A program made the position numbers and the translations under genes. Positions 51,950 to 60,059 of a stretch of DNA of 64,000 nucleotides are shown piece by piece. Numbering within the stretch: the first letter of the stretch is position 1; the number at the start of each line of letters is the position of its first letter. The notes under the pieces are model-generated. The model was not told the origin of the DNA. It was given only the letters and a program-made list of their open reading frames with translations, and did not search any database. The stretch is from Pseudogemmobacter faecipullorum (GTDB taxonomy: Bacteria; Pseudomonadota; Alphaproteobacteria; Rhodobacterales; Rhodobacteraceae): NCBI RefSeq assembly GCF_020539525.1, contig NZ_JACDXX010000004.1:62001-126000 (forward strand), given 5' to 3'.

Positions 51950-52948
51950 ATGCGTGCGGTCCGGCTCTGGGGTGTCCGGGATCTGCGGGTAGAGGATATC
52001 CCTCTGCCCGCGCCGCCCGGAAAGGGTGAGGTGACGCTGCGGGTGACGGCGGCGGGGATCTGCGGCTCGGATCTGCATAATTTCGCCACCGGGGCCTGGA
52101 TCTCGCGCAGCCCTTCGGTGGCCGGACATGAATTTGCCGGGGTGGTGACAGGGATCGGGCCAGAGGTCGGCAATGTCACCCCCGGAGACACTGTCGCCGT
52201 CGACAGCCGGGTGATCTGCGGCAGCTGCCAGAACTGCCGCGAGGGGCTGGGCCAGATCTGCGAAAAACTCGGCTTCCTCGGCGAGGTGATCGACGGCGGT
52301 TTTGCCGAATATGTCACTCTTCCGGCCCGAAACGTGGTAAAGGCCCCCGCGCGCATCCCGGCGCGCCATCTTGCCATGGCCGAGCCGCTGGCGGTGGCGC
52401 TGCATGCGGTGACGCGGCTGAATGCGCCGCAAGGCGCGCCGGTACTGGTCACCGGCGCAGGGGCAATCGGCGCGCTCTCGGCCCTGGTTCTCGCCTCGCG
52501 CGGTCACCCGGTTCAGGTTGCTGACCGCAATCAGATCCGCGCCACACGCGCCGCCAGTGCCGCAGATGGCCAGGTGGTCAGCCTTGACGCCCTGGCCCAT
52601 CCCGCGCCGCGCTATGCGCTGGATGCCACCGGCAGCCCGGAGGTGATCGCTCAGCTGCTGCAGTCTTTGCGCGGCGGCGGGGCGATTGCACTTGTTGGCA
52701 TCGGCTCGCGCGATCTGAGCTTTAACCCGACCCTGCTGGTCGAGCGTGAGATTGCCCTGATCGGCTGCCATGCCTTTGGCGATGAGCTGGCTGAGGCGGT
52801 GGCGCTGCTGCCGGCGCTGGAAGCGCGGCTTGATCAGGTGATCGATGCGCAGATCCCGCTGGAAGCCGTGCCCGCCGCCTATGATCTGCATCTGAACGGC
52901 GCGCTTTCGGGCGCGAAAACCATTATCCTGCCGGAGGCAGAGCCGTGA
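51950..52948 (+). CDS. Zinc-dependent medium-chain dehydrogenase (L-idonate 5-dehydrogenase-like)
   Basis: 332 residues. Catalytic zinc residues in GICGSDLHN and AGHEFAG; structural zinc Cys4 in ICGSCQNCREGLGQIC. Rossmann motif VTGAGAIGALSA. The pattern fits L-idonate 5-dehydrogenase and related polyol dehydrogenases; HpsP of sulfopropanediol clusters is similar as far as I recall. It starts four bases after the HisD-family stop and its stop overlaps the kinase start (GTGA). Confidence 0.87.
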   Translation: MRAVRLWGVRDLRVEDIPLPAPPGKGEVTLRVTAAGICGSDLHNFATGAWISRSPSVAGHEFAGVVTGIGPEVGNVTPGDTVAVDSRVICGSCQNCREGLGQICEKLGFLGEVIDGGFAEYVTLPARNVVKAPARIPARHLAMAEPLAVALHAVTRLNAPQGAPVLVTGAGAIGALSALVLASRGHPVQVADRNQIRATRAASAADGQVVSLDALAHPAPRYALDATGSPEVIAQLLQSLRGGGAIALVGIGSRDLSFNPTLLVEREIALIGCHAFGDELAEAVALLPALEARLDQVIDAQIPLEAVPAAYDLHLNGALSGAKTIILPEAEP

Positions 52949-54231
52949 TCCTTTCCCGTACCGCTGAAATCCGTGCGCTTGCCGTTCATGATCCGGCCCG
53001 GGCCGAAGGGATGCTGGCGGCCTTTCTGGGCGAGCTGTTTGGCCTGACCGCGCGGGATCTGCGTATCAATCGCGACCAGTATTCGCTGAATTCGCTGAAC
53101 GGCTTTTTCAGCTGCGCGGAGGGGGAGTGCTTCTTCAAATTCCATCAGGAGGAAGGTGAGGAAGAGATGAGCGGGGAATATTATCGCGCCGATATCCTCG
53201 CCCGGGCCGGGCTGCCGGTTGATCAGCCGATCTTTGCCTCAACCCAGCCTGGCGAGCAGATCCTGGTCTATCGCCGCCGGATGGATCCGCGGTTTTCAGA
53301 TGTGCTGCGCGCCCTTGATCTGCATGCTGATGCGACGGCCAGGGCCAGGGCGCTGGCGGCAGAACGGGCGCTGAATGCGCAGCTGCTGCAGGTGGCGCAG
53401 GACAGCCTGCATCCGATCACTGCCGCGCAATCCAGGGCCGAGCCGATCCACCGGCTGTTTCATCAGCGCCTGACGGACCCGGCTTCGGGCCTGTATCCGG
53501 GCGGGCGACTGGCGGCCTTTTATGTCGATCAGAGCTTCAGCCTGCCGGGGGTGACAGCCGACTGGGATCAGCTGTCATCCGCGCAGATCATCATTAATGG
53601 CCGCGCCTATGACCGCAATATTTCTCAGCTGTTTGATGAAGCATATCAGCGACTTCTTCCTGAGCATCTGGCCGATGCCGGCGGAATCACCGCCCATGGC
53701 GATGCCCATAATGCCAATGTCTGGTATCAGCGCGGGCCAGAGGCAGACCGGCTCAGCTTCTTTGATCCGGCTTTCGCGGGAGAGCATGTGCCCTCGCTTC
53801 TGGCCGAGGTGAAATCGACCTTCCATAATATTCTGGCCCATCCGCTCTGGCTTTATGACAGCGAGATGGTGGCGGAACGCTGGCAGGTGACCGCGCGGCT
53901 GGAGGAGGGGCGGCTTTACATCAACACCGACTGGCAGCCCGGCGCTTTGCGCGAGGATCTGCTGGCGCTGAAGGCCGAGAGTTTCTGGAAGCCCTGGCTT
54001 GCCACCCTGGCCGGGCGCGGATTGCTGCCTTCGGACTGGGAGCGAGTGGTGCGGCTGGGTCTGTTTTTGTGCCCGACCCTGGTGATGAACCTGCGCGTGG
54101 GCGCGGGCGGCGGCCGGCACAGCCCCGAAAGCGCGGCGCTTGGCCTTGCCCAGGCGGTGATCTGTGGGGCAGAGCCGGTTGAGGGCGATGACCAGATGAC
54201 CCGCTTCTTCGCCGCAATCCGCCCGGAGTAA
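52945..54231 (+). CDS. APH-fold small-molecule kinase of unknown substrate
   Basis: 428 residues with the aminoglycoside-phosphotransferase/choline-kinase fold. An N-lobe lysine is probably Lys65 (FFKFHQEE) with an acidic partner nearby. The catalytic loop is HGDAHNANVW (Asp253, Asn258), and the metal-binding Asp274 lies in FFDPAFAG (DFG-like). No membrane or signal segment. Start is GTG 52945, overlapping the dehydrogenase stop, with CCGGAGG upstream. It is co-translated with polyol-type dehydrogenases and an FMN hydroxyacid dehydrogenase, so it likely phosphorylates a pathway intermediate or imported substrate. I recognise no named subfamily. Confidence 0.78.
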   Translation: MILSRTAEIRALAVHDPARAEGMLAAFLGELFGLTARDLRINRDQYSLNSLNGFFSCAEGECFFKFHQEEGEEEMSGEYYRADILARAGLPVDQPIFASTQPGEQILVYRRRMDPRFSDVLRALDLHADATARARALAAERALNAQLLQVAQDSLHPITAAQSRAEPIHRLFHQRLTDPASGLYPGGRLAAFYVDQSFSLPGVTADWDQLSSAQIIINGRAYDRNISQLFDEAYQRLLPEHLADAGGITAHGDAHNANVWYQRGPEADRLSFFDPAFAGEHVPSLLAEVKSTFHNILAHPLWLYDSEMVAERWQVTARLEEGRLYINTDWQPGALREDLLALKAESFWKPWLATLAGRGLLPSDWERVVRLGLFLCPTLVMNLRVGAGGGRHSPESAALGLAQAVICGAEPVEGDDQMTRFFAAIRPE

Positions 54232-54236
54232 AGAAT

Positions 54237-55403
54237 ATGTCGCGCGACCGCCGCTATCAGAATGTTGACGATTTTCAGAAGGCTGCCCGCAAGCGCCTGC
54301 CGAAGATCTTTGCCGATTACATCGAAGGCGGCGCTTTTTCGGAAACCACGCTGCGCCGCAATCGTGCGGGATTTGACGCCTATGCTTTGCGCCAGCGCGT
54401 CTTGTGCAACCTGGAGCCAGAGGTGGATCTCTCCGCCCGCTATCTGGGGCGGCGCCAGGCCTTGCCCTTCTTCCCCGGCCCGGTCGGCTTTCTGGGCCTT
54501 TATCGCCGCTACGGCGATCTGAAGGTCGGGCTGGCGGCGAAAGCGGCGGGGGTGCCTTTCGCGCTCTCGACCTTTTCGATCAAAGGCATTGCCAGCCTCG
54601 CGCCACAGCTTGGCGAAAATCTCGCGTTCCAGCTCTATCTCGACCGCGACCCGACGGTGAATGAAAGCTATCTCGAGGCCTGCCGGATCGCAGGGGTTGA
54701 GACGATTTTCCTGACCGTCGACACCGCGATCACCTCGGTGCGTGAGCGTGACAACCGCAATGGCTTCCGCGCGCTGCAAAAGATCAGCCCGGGCCTAGCC
54801 TGGCAGTTTGCGAAACGGCCGCGCTGGTCGCTGGACCTGCTGCGCAATGGCATGCCGGGGGTCGAGCTGGTTGAGGGGCGCCCGGAATTCGGGCGTGGGG
54901 CTCTGGCCCAGGCCTCGGCGCTTTCCGCCCGGCTCGATAAGGATCTGACCTGGGAGAAGGTGCGCTGGCTGCGCGATCTCTGGCCGGGGCGGCTGGTGAT
55001 TAAGGGCGTTTCAGACCGGCGCGATGCCGAACTGGCCCGGGCCAGCGGTGTGGATGGCATTGTTCTGTCCAACCATGGCGGGCGGCAGCTCGATCAGGGT
55101 CTGGCGAGTATCTCGCTGGTGGCAGAGATGCGCGCCGCGCTGGGGCCGGAGCGTGATCTCTTCGTTGACAGCGGTTTCCGGCGTGGCAGTGATATCGTCA
55201 AAGCCCTGGCTCTGGGGGCGGATGCGGTGATGCTGGGGCGGCCCTTCGCCTGGGCGGTGGCAGCCGAGGGCGACTGGGGCTGTGCGCGGCTGTTTGAGCT
55301 GCTGGCGCAGGAAATTGCGATCACCCTGCAGCTGATGGGGCTGAATTCGCTGGCCGAGCTGCGGGCGGCCCCGGTCGACAGCCTGCTCAGCCCGATGGGC
55401 TGA
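54237..55403 (+). CDS. FMN-dependent alpha-hydroxyacid dehydrogenase (lactate/glycolate oxidase family)
   Basis: 388 residues of the FMN TIM-barrel family. Active-site residues align as Tyr28 (DYIEGG), Tyr134 (FQLY), Lys256 (VIKGV), His280 and Arg283 (SNHGGRQ), and the phosphate loop DSGFRRGSDIVKALALGADAVMLGRP is intact. It would oxidise an alpha-hydroxy acid to a keto acid with electrons to the respiratory chain or oxygen. It ends the operon. In a sulfolactate-type path it could oxidise the acid made by the HisD-family enzyme, but this is inferred. Confidence 0.88.
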   Translation: MSRDRRYQNVDDFQKAARKRLPKIFADYIEGGAFSETTLRRNRAGFDAYALRQRVLCNLEPEVDLSARYLGRRQALPFFPGPVGFLGLYRRYGDLKVGLAAKAAGVPFALSTFSIKGIASLAPQLGENLAFQLYLDRDPTVNESYLEACRIAGVETIFLTVDTAITSVRERDNRNGFRALQKISPGLAWQFAKRPRWSLDLLRNGMPGVELVEGRPEFGRGALAQASALSARLDKDLTWEKVRWLRDLWPGRLVIKGVSDRRDAELARASGVDGIVLSNHGGRQLDQGLASISLVAEMRAALGPERDLFVDSGFRRGSDIVKALALGADAVMLGRPFAWAVAAEGDWGCARLFELLAQEIAITLQLMGLNSLAELRAAPVDSLLSPMG

Positions 55404-55407
55404 GCAG
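55383..55407. terminator. Hairpin at the end of the alpha-hydroxyacid dehydrogenase gene
   Basis: CTGCTCAGCCC and GGGCTGAGCAG (383-393 and 397-407) form an 11-bp stem across the stop codon, with loop GAT. No T tract follows on either strand. It lies between convergent genes and may act on both. Confidence 0.45.
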
Positions 55408-55422
55408 CAGGTTACCCTCCGG

Positions 55423-56385
55423 TCAGAGCAGCGATTGCGGCGGGTTCTGCGGCACGCCCGGCAGCACGCAGAGCATTTCATACAGCAGATTGGCCCCGAT
55501 CAATGCGGTATTGCCCGAAGGGTCATAGGGCGGCGAGACCTCGACCAGATCGCCGCCGACCAGGTTAAGCCCGGCACAGCCGCGAATGATTTCAAGCCCC
55601 TGCCAGATCGTCAGCCCGCCCGGCTCGACCGTGCCGGTTCCGGGCGCAAAGGCCGGATCGAGGCTGTCGATATCGTAAGACAGATAGACCGGCGCATCGC
55701 CGATCTTTGTGCGGATCTTTTCCATCAGCGGTTTCAGCGATTTATGCCAGCATTCCTCGGCCTGAATCACCGTCCAGCCGTTCTTGCGGCCCCAGTCGAA
55801 ATCATCGGTACTATAGCCGGTGCCGCGCAGCCCGATCTGGAACACTTTATCATTGATCAGGCAGTCATCCTCAAAGGCGCGGCGGAAGGGGCAGCCATGC
55901 GCCACTTTCTCGCCAAACATCGTATCATTGATATCGGCATGGGCATCGACATGGATCAGCGCCACCGGCCCGTGTTTTTTGCGGATGGCGCGCAGGATCG
56001 GCCAGGTCAGAGTGTGATCGCCGCCCATGGTCAGCGGCAGCGCCCCCGCCGCCAGAATGCCGTCATAATGCGCCTCGATCAGACCGACGGATTTCTTCAG
56101 ATCAAAGGTGTTGATCGCGACATCGCCGATATCGGCGCATTGCAGATGCTCAAAGGGCGCAGCGCCTGTGGCCATGTTAAAGGGCCGCAGCATCCGGCTC
56201 TCATCCCGGATCTGACGCGGCCCGAGCCTGGTGCCGGGCCGGTTTGAGGTGCCGATATCCATGGGAATGCCGCAGAAAGCGACATCAAGCCCCTCGGCTG
56301 AAGCGGCGGCAGGCAGGCGCATGAAAGTGACCGGTCCGCCAAAACGTGGCATGTCATTGCCGCCAAGCGGCTGGTTGAAAGGCAT
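55423..56385 (-). CDS. Ureohydrolase (agmatinase/guanidinobutyrase family)
   Basis: 320 residues. N-terminus NQPLGGNDMPRFGG and MRLP are typical of guanidinobutyrase/guanidinopropionase and agmatinase. Dimanganese ligands are in MGGDHT, HVDAHADIND and SYDIDSLDP. It hydrolyses a guanidino compound to urea and an amine. The DAHADINDTMFGE variant is closer to GbuA/GpuA than to E. coli SpeB. Start ATG 56385 has GGGAG upstream. It follows the flagellar fliP gene on the same strand after 85 bases. Confidence 0.85.
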   Translation of the reverse strand: MPFNQPLGGNDMPRFGGPVTFMRLPAAASAEGLDVAFCGIPMDIGTSNRPGTRLGPRQIRDESRMLRPFNMATGAAPFEHLQCADIGDVAINTFDLKKSVGLIEAHYDGILAAGALPLTMGGDHTLTWPILRAIRKKHGPVALIHVDAHADINDTMFGEKVAHGCPFRRAFEDDCLINDKVFQIGLRGTGYSTDDFDWGRKNGWTVIQAEECWHKSLKPLMEKIRTKIGDAPVYLSYDIDSLDPAFAPGTGTVEPGGLTIWQGLEIIRGCAGLNLVGGDLVEVSPPYDPSGNTALIGANLLYEMLCVLPGVPQNPPQSLL

Positions 56386-56470
56386 CTGAAAGCTCCCGGT
56401 CTGACTGTTTTGCGGCAGCAGGCCACAGGCCGGGCGGGCAGGCAAGGCGTTCAGTGCGCGGCATGGGCGA

Positions 56471-57280
56471 TCAGGGCTGGTAGCTGCGCACCAGAGCGGC
56501 GGCGAGCAGGGACCAGCCATCGGCCACGACGAAAAACGCCAGTTTGAAGGGCAGTGATACCACCGCCGGGGGCACCATCATCATCCCCATCGACATCAGG
56601 ATGGCCGAGACCACGAGATCGATGATCAGAAAGGGCAGAAAGATCAGAAAGCCGATCTCAAAGGCGCGCTGCACTTCGGAAATCAGGAACGAGGGGACAA
56701 GGAGAGAAAGCGGTGCCTCGGTGATTGGTGTGGGCGCGCGGGGACGCAGGGCGTCGAGCCGGGCAAAGCTTTCCGGATCCGTCCGCGCCGCCATAAACTG
56801 GCGAAACGGTTCGGAGGCCTCAATGAAAGCGGAATTCAGATCAATTTCTTCGCGGGTGAAGGGGCCAATGCCCCGCGCCCAGGCCTCGGTAAAGACCGGG
56901 TCCATGACGAACCAGGTCAGAAACAGCGCCAGGCTGATGATCAGCATATTGGGCGGTGCCTGCTGCAGGCCAATCGCCTGACGCAGGATCGAGAGCACAG
57001 TGATAATGAAGGGAAAGCAGGTGACCATGATGGCCAGCCCGGGCAGGATCGACAGCAATGTGATCAGCACCAGCAGCTGGACCGAGCGGGTGGCAAGGCT
57101 CTCGCCGCCGCTGCCCTCAAGGCTGAGGCTCAGCTCCTGGGCGTTCAGCGGCGCGGCGCTGAGCAGGATGAGGCCCAGCACTGCCGTCCCTGCGGCGAGG
57201 CCGGGCCAGAGCCTGGCTGGAAACAGGTCTGGGCGGGAAGGGCCGAAGCCAGAAGGGCCGGGGCGGGAAGAGAAGGTCAC
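56471..57280 (-). CDS. fliP: Flagellar export gate protein FliP
   Basis: 269 residues. A signal-like N-terminus is followed by four membrane spans and the conserved LFLTWFVMDPVFTEAW, PFREEIDLN-like loop (PFTREEIDLNSAF), and the C-terminal MGMMMVPPAVVSLPFKLAFFVVADGW. It forms the core of the flagellar type III export gate in the membrane. Start GTG 57280 overlaps the FliN stop (GTGA). Confidence 0.92.
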   Translation of the reverse strand: MTFSSRPGPSGFGPSRPDLFPARLWPGLAAGTAVLGLILLSAAPLNAQELSLSLEGSGGESLATRSVQLLVLITLLSILPGLAIMVTCFPFIITVLSILRQAIGLQQAPPNMLIISLALFLTWFVMDPVFTEAWARGIGPFTREEIDLNSAFIEASEPFRQFMAARTDPESFARLDALRPRAPTPITEAPLSLLVPSFLISEVQRAFEIGFLIFLPFLIIDLVVSAILMSMGMMMVPPAVVSLPFKLAFFVVADGWSLLAAALVRSYQP

Positions 57281-57546
57281 ATCCCCTCCCAGGGGCCGGT
57301 GATTTCGGTCAGGCGCACCGCCAGCTGCCCGGCCTGTTCGCCTTCCAGCTCGGTCAGCTCGCCCCGGGCGATCAGCCGGTCGCCGACATAAAGCTCAACC
57401 GGATCCTCAACCCTGCGGTCCAGCGGCAGGATAGCGTCGCGGCCGAGGCGCAACAGGTCACGCACCAGCGGTCTGGCGCGGCCGACCGAGATGATGATCT
57501 CAATCGGCACATGGGCAAAGGGGGTGTCGGCACGCAGGTCATTCAT
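57277..57546 (-). CDS. fliN: Flagellar motor switch protein FliN
   Basis: 89 residues, a complete SpoA (FliN/FliM C-ring) domain with no N-terminal extension: VPIEIIISVGRARPLVRDLLRLG, DRRVEDPVELYVGDRLIARGEL. It forms the C-ring with FliM and binds export complexes. It overlaps fliP and fliH genes. Confidence 0.9.
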   Translation of the reverse strand: MNDLRADTPFAHVPIEIIISVGRARPLVRDLLRLGRDAILPLDRRVEDPVELYVGDRLIARGELTELEGEQAGQLAVRLTEITGPWEGM

Positions 57547-58151
57547 AGGTTTGCTCCTGGTGGCGGGGTGGTGCTGAGGGTGAAAAAGTCCTGCAGGATC
57601 CGTTCGGCCGCGCGGCAGAGCCGGCCGGGGTCGAGATCGGCTCCGGCGCCGGATTGGCCAATGCTGAACCGCGCGGCATCGGGGCCAAGCCGGGCATCCT
57701 CGCAGATCGTCAGGCCCGGCGGGGCGGCACTCAGCAACAGATCACCGATCCGGGCCCGTGCCTCCGGGTGAAGGTATAGGGTAAGGGGCTGGCCCGCCGC
57801 CTCGGCGATCAGGGGGGTCATCTGCTCCAGCAGCAGCGGGGCGAGGCAGTCGCGGGCCAGCAGCGGCAGCAGAGCGCCGGTCAGGGCCAGCAGCGGCGCC
57901 TGCAGAGCGGCGAGACACTCGCGCTGCGCCTCGTCGGCGGTAAGCGTCAGCTGGCCAAGATGCGCGATCAGGGCATTGCGGCCTTCGGCTTCAGCGGCGG
58001 CTGAACTCAGCCGCGCCTCGTCGCGCCCGGTCTGATAGCCTTCGGCCCAGGCGGCCGCGCGCAGCGCGTCAAGCGCCGCCGCATCGGTGACCACCACGGC
58101 GGGGCAAACCGTATCACCTGTGTCAAAGGCTTCGAGCTGTGGCACCGGCAT
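57543..58151 (-). CDS. Putative FliH-like flagellar export regulator
   Basis: 202 residues between fliF and fliN. An Ala-rich helical segment (GYQTGRDEARLSSAAAEAEGR) and the HPEARARIGDLL region resemble FliH/YscL stator proteins, which regulate the FliI ATPase. Sequence is divergent; position is the main support. Its start shares one base with the fliF stop (TGATG). Confidence 0.7.
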   Translation of the reverse strand: MPVPQLEAFDTGDTVCPAVVVTDAAALDALRAAAWAEGYQTGRDEARLSSAAAEAEGRNALIAHLGQLTLTADEAQRECLAALQAPLLALTGALLPLLARDCLAPLLLEQMTPLIAEAAGQPLTLYLHPEARARIGDLLLSAAPPGLTICEDARLGPDAARFSIGQSGAGADLDPGRLCRAAERILQDFFTLSTTPPPGANL

Positions 58152-59749
58152 CAGGCGCGCTCTTCATCGGGTTCGAGCCAGCCGCGCAGAATCTCGATCG
58201 ATTCCGCCTGGCGTTCACTGATCAGCCGCCGCAGCCGGCCTGCCGGATCTTCGGAGGGGCTGGCATCGGCGGCAAAATCGATCACCGGCAGATCGGGCAG
58301 GCTGAAGCTGCTGTCGATCTCGCCGCTGAGGGCGCCAGGCAGGGACAGCGCCGGGCCGGGCAGCGAGAGCGGCGGTTCCTGTGTGGCAAGGCGGCGGGGC
58401 CGCGAGGGGAGGAGCAGCGGGCGCAGGACAAACAGCGCCAGTATGAGGATGGTGATCGACAGAGCGGCAATGCGGATCGCAGCCATTATATCGAGCGGGC
58501 CGGTAAGCGGCAGCAGGCCCGCGGGCAGCACCTCGGCCTCCGGCAGCGGGCCAGGCTGAAATTCCATTGATTGCAGCGTCAGGTAATCGCCGCGCGCCTC
58601 ATCATATCCGGCGGCGGCGGCGACCAGTTCGCGCAGAGCGGCAAGCTCTTCCGGGCTGCGGGGCTGCCAGGTTGCGGTGCCATCAGCAGCGGTGACGATC
58701 TGACCATCGACCAGCACCGCCAGGGTCATCCGCCGGATGCCGCCGGGGTTGCGGGTCACCTCGCGCTGGCTGCCGGACATCTCGTAATTCAGCCGCTCGC
58801 GGATCTCGGTGTTTTGCGAACGGCCCTGGCCAGAGGCGCCGGAAGCGGGTTCGGGCAGGTTCGAGGCAACGGTTACTGCCCCGCCGGGCTGGGCATTCTC
58901 ACTGCTGCGCTCTTCGGTGTCAGAGGAAATCGCGACCCGGCTTTCCGGGTCGATCAGGGTTTCGGTAAACTGCTCCTGGTCGGTGATCAGCTCCAGCGCC
59001 ACCTCAACCACCGCTTTGCCCGGGCCGACCCGCGCCGCGAGCAGCCGCTCGATGCCATTGCGGATCTGGGCGGCGCGTTCGGTCGCGGCGCCATTGCCCG
59101 CCAGGCTGCGGTCCTCGCCGCCAATCAGCCCGCCGCTGCTGTCGATCACCTCAACATCCGCCGGGCGCAGCCCGGTGACAGCCGAGGCGATCAGATGTTT
59201 AAGCGCCCGGGCCTGGTCCTCGCCCAGCTGGCCAGAGGCACTGGTCACCGTCACGCTGGCGGTCGGGCTGATCCTCGCCTGGAATACATGGCTCGGGCCT
59301 TGTGAAATATGCACCCGCGCGGCCCGGATCCCGGGCATGGTGAGAATGGTGCGCGCCAGCTCGCCCTCTTTCGCGCGCCAGTAGGCAGCATCAAACATCT
59401 GCGCCGTGGTGCCAAAGCCTGACAGGCCATCGAGCAGCTCATAGCCCTGGCCCCCGGCGGGGGGCAGCCCCTCTGCCGCAAGGGCCATCCGCAAAGGATC
59501 ACGCTGGGCTTCAGGCACCCAGATCGCGGTGCCGCGCACCTCATAGGGGATGCCGCGCTGATCGAGGGCAGTGATCACCGGCCCGGCGGCGCGATCCTCG
59601 AGCCCGGCGTAGAGCAGCGACATGCCGCTGCTGCCGGTGCCGCGTGCCAGCAGCAAAATCGCGAGGAATACCGCCAGAGTTGCCCCGGCCAGGATCAGCC
59701 TGCGCCGCAGATCAAGCCCGTTCCAGATTGAGAGGATATTCTGTCGCAT
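58151..59749 (-). CDS. fliF: Flagellar MS-ring protein FliF
   Basis: 532 residues. N-terminal span (about 16-36), YscJ/FliF ring-building motifs (LLYAGLEDRAAGPVITALDQRGIPYEV, MFDAAYWRAKEGELARTI, ARVHISQG), a large periplasmic region, a second span (about 430-452), and a C-terminal FliG-binding tail (LRRLISERQAESIEILRGWL). It builds the inner-membrane MS ring. It is first in a four-gene block fliF-fliH-fliN-fliP. Confidence 0.92.
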   Translation of the reverse strand: MRQNILSIWNGLDLRRRLILAGATLAVFLAILLLARGTGSSGMSLLYAGLEDRAAGPVITALDQRGIPYEVRGTAIWVPEAQRDPLRMALAAEGLPPAGGQGYELLDGLSGFGTTAQMFDAAYWRAKEGELARTILTMPGIRAARVHISQGPSHVFQARISPTASVTVTSASGQLGEDQARALKHLIASAVTGLRPADVEVIDSSGGLIGGEDRSLAGNGAATERAAQIRNGIERLLAARVGPGKAVVEVALELITDQEQFTETLIDPESRVAISSDTEERSSENAQPGGAVTVASNLPEPASGASGQGRSQNTEIRERLNYEMSGSQREVTRNPGGIRRMTLAVLVDGQIVTAADGTATWQPRSPEELAALRELVAAAAGYDEARGDYLTLQSMEFQPGPLPEAEVLPAGLLPLTGPLDIMAAIRIAALSITILILALFVLRPLLLPSRPRRLATQEPPLSLPGPALSLPGALSGEIDSSFSLPDLPVIDFAADASPSEDPAGRLRRLISERQAESIEILRGWLEPDEERA

Positions 59750-60059
59750 CTGCCCTGCCGGAATTCTTCCTGCTGCCGCACTATTGCCGCTCAGGCCTTA
59801 ACAACCGGTTAGCCAGGGCTGCGCTTTGGCGGCAAAGGCCGGGTGCTTGCGCCATTCTCTTGCGCCCGCAGCGGGCAGCGGATCGCATTTATTGCGGCAA
59901 AAGCGCTGTTGTGATGCCAGATAGGTCCGGATCGGCCCGAAAAGGCGGTGAATTGCAGCGGGGTTCACGCAGAAATGCGCGTTTCATCACTGGTCATTTC
60001 TCTCGGCAAGGTGGAAAAATCAGCGCAAATTCGAACCTGCATCTGGCGGAGAAAGACAA
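59750..60059 (+). promoter_or_regulatory. Control region of fliF and ilvE, with a leader resembling that of the pyrroline reductase gene
   Basis: 310 bases between divergent genes. The segment 59931-59970 begins with the same 12 bases as 30891-30902 and shares GCAGC and GGGTTC blocks in register. Both start about 125 bases before the respective start codon. GGCGGAGAAAG precedes the ilvE ATG. Flagellar promoter not identified. Confidence 0.45.
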
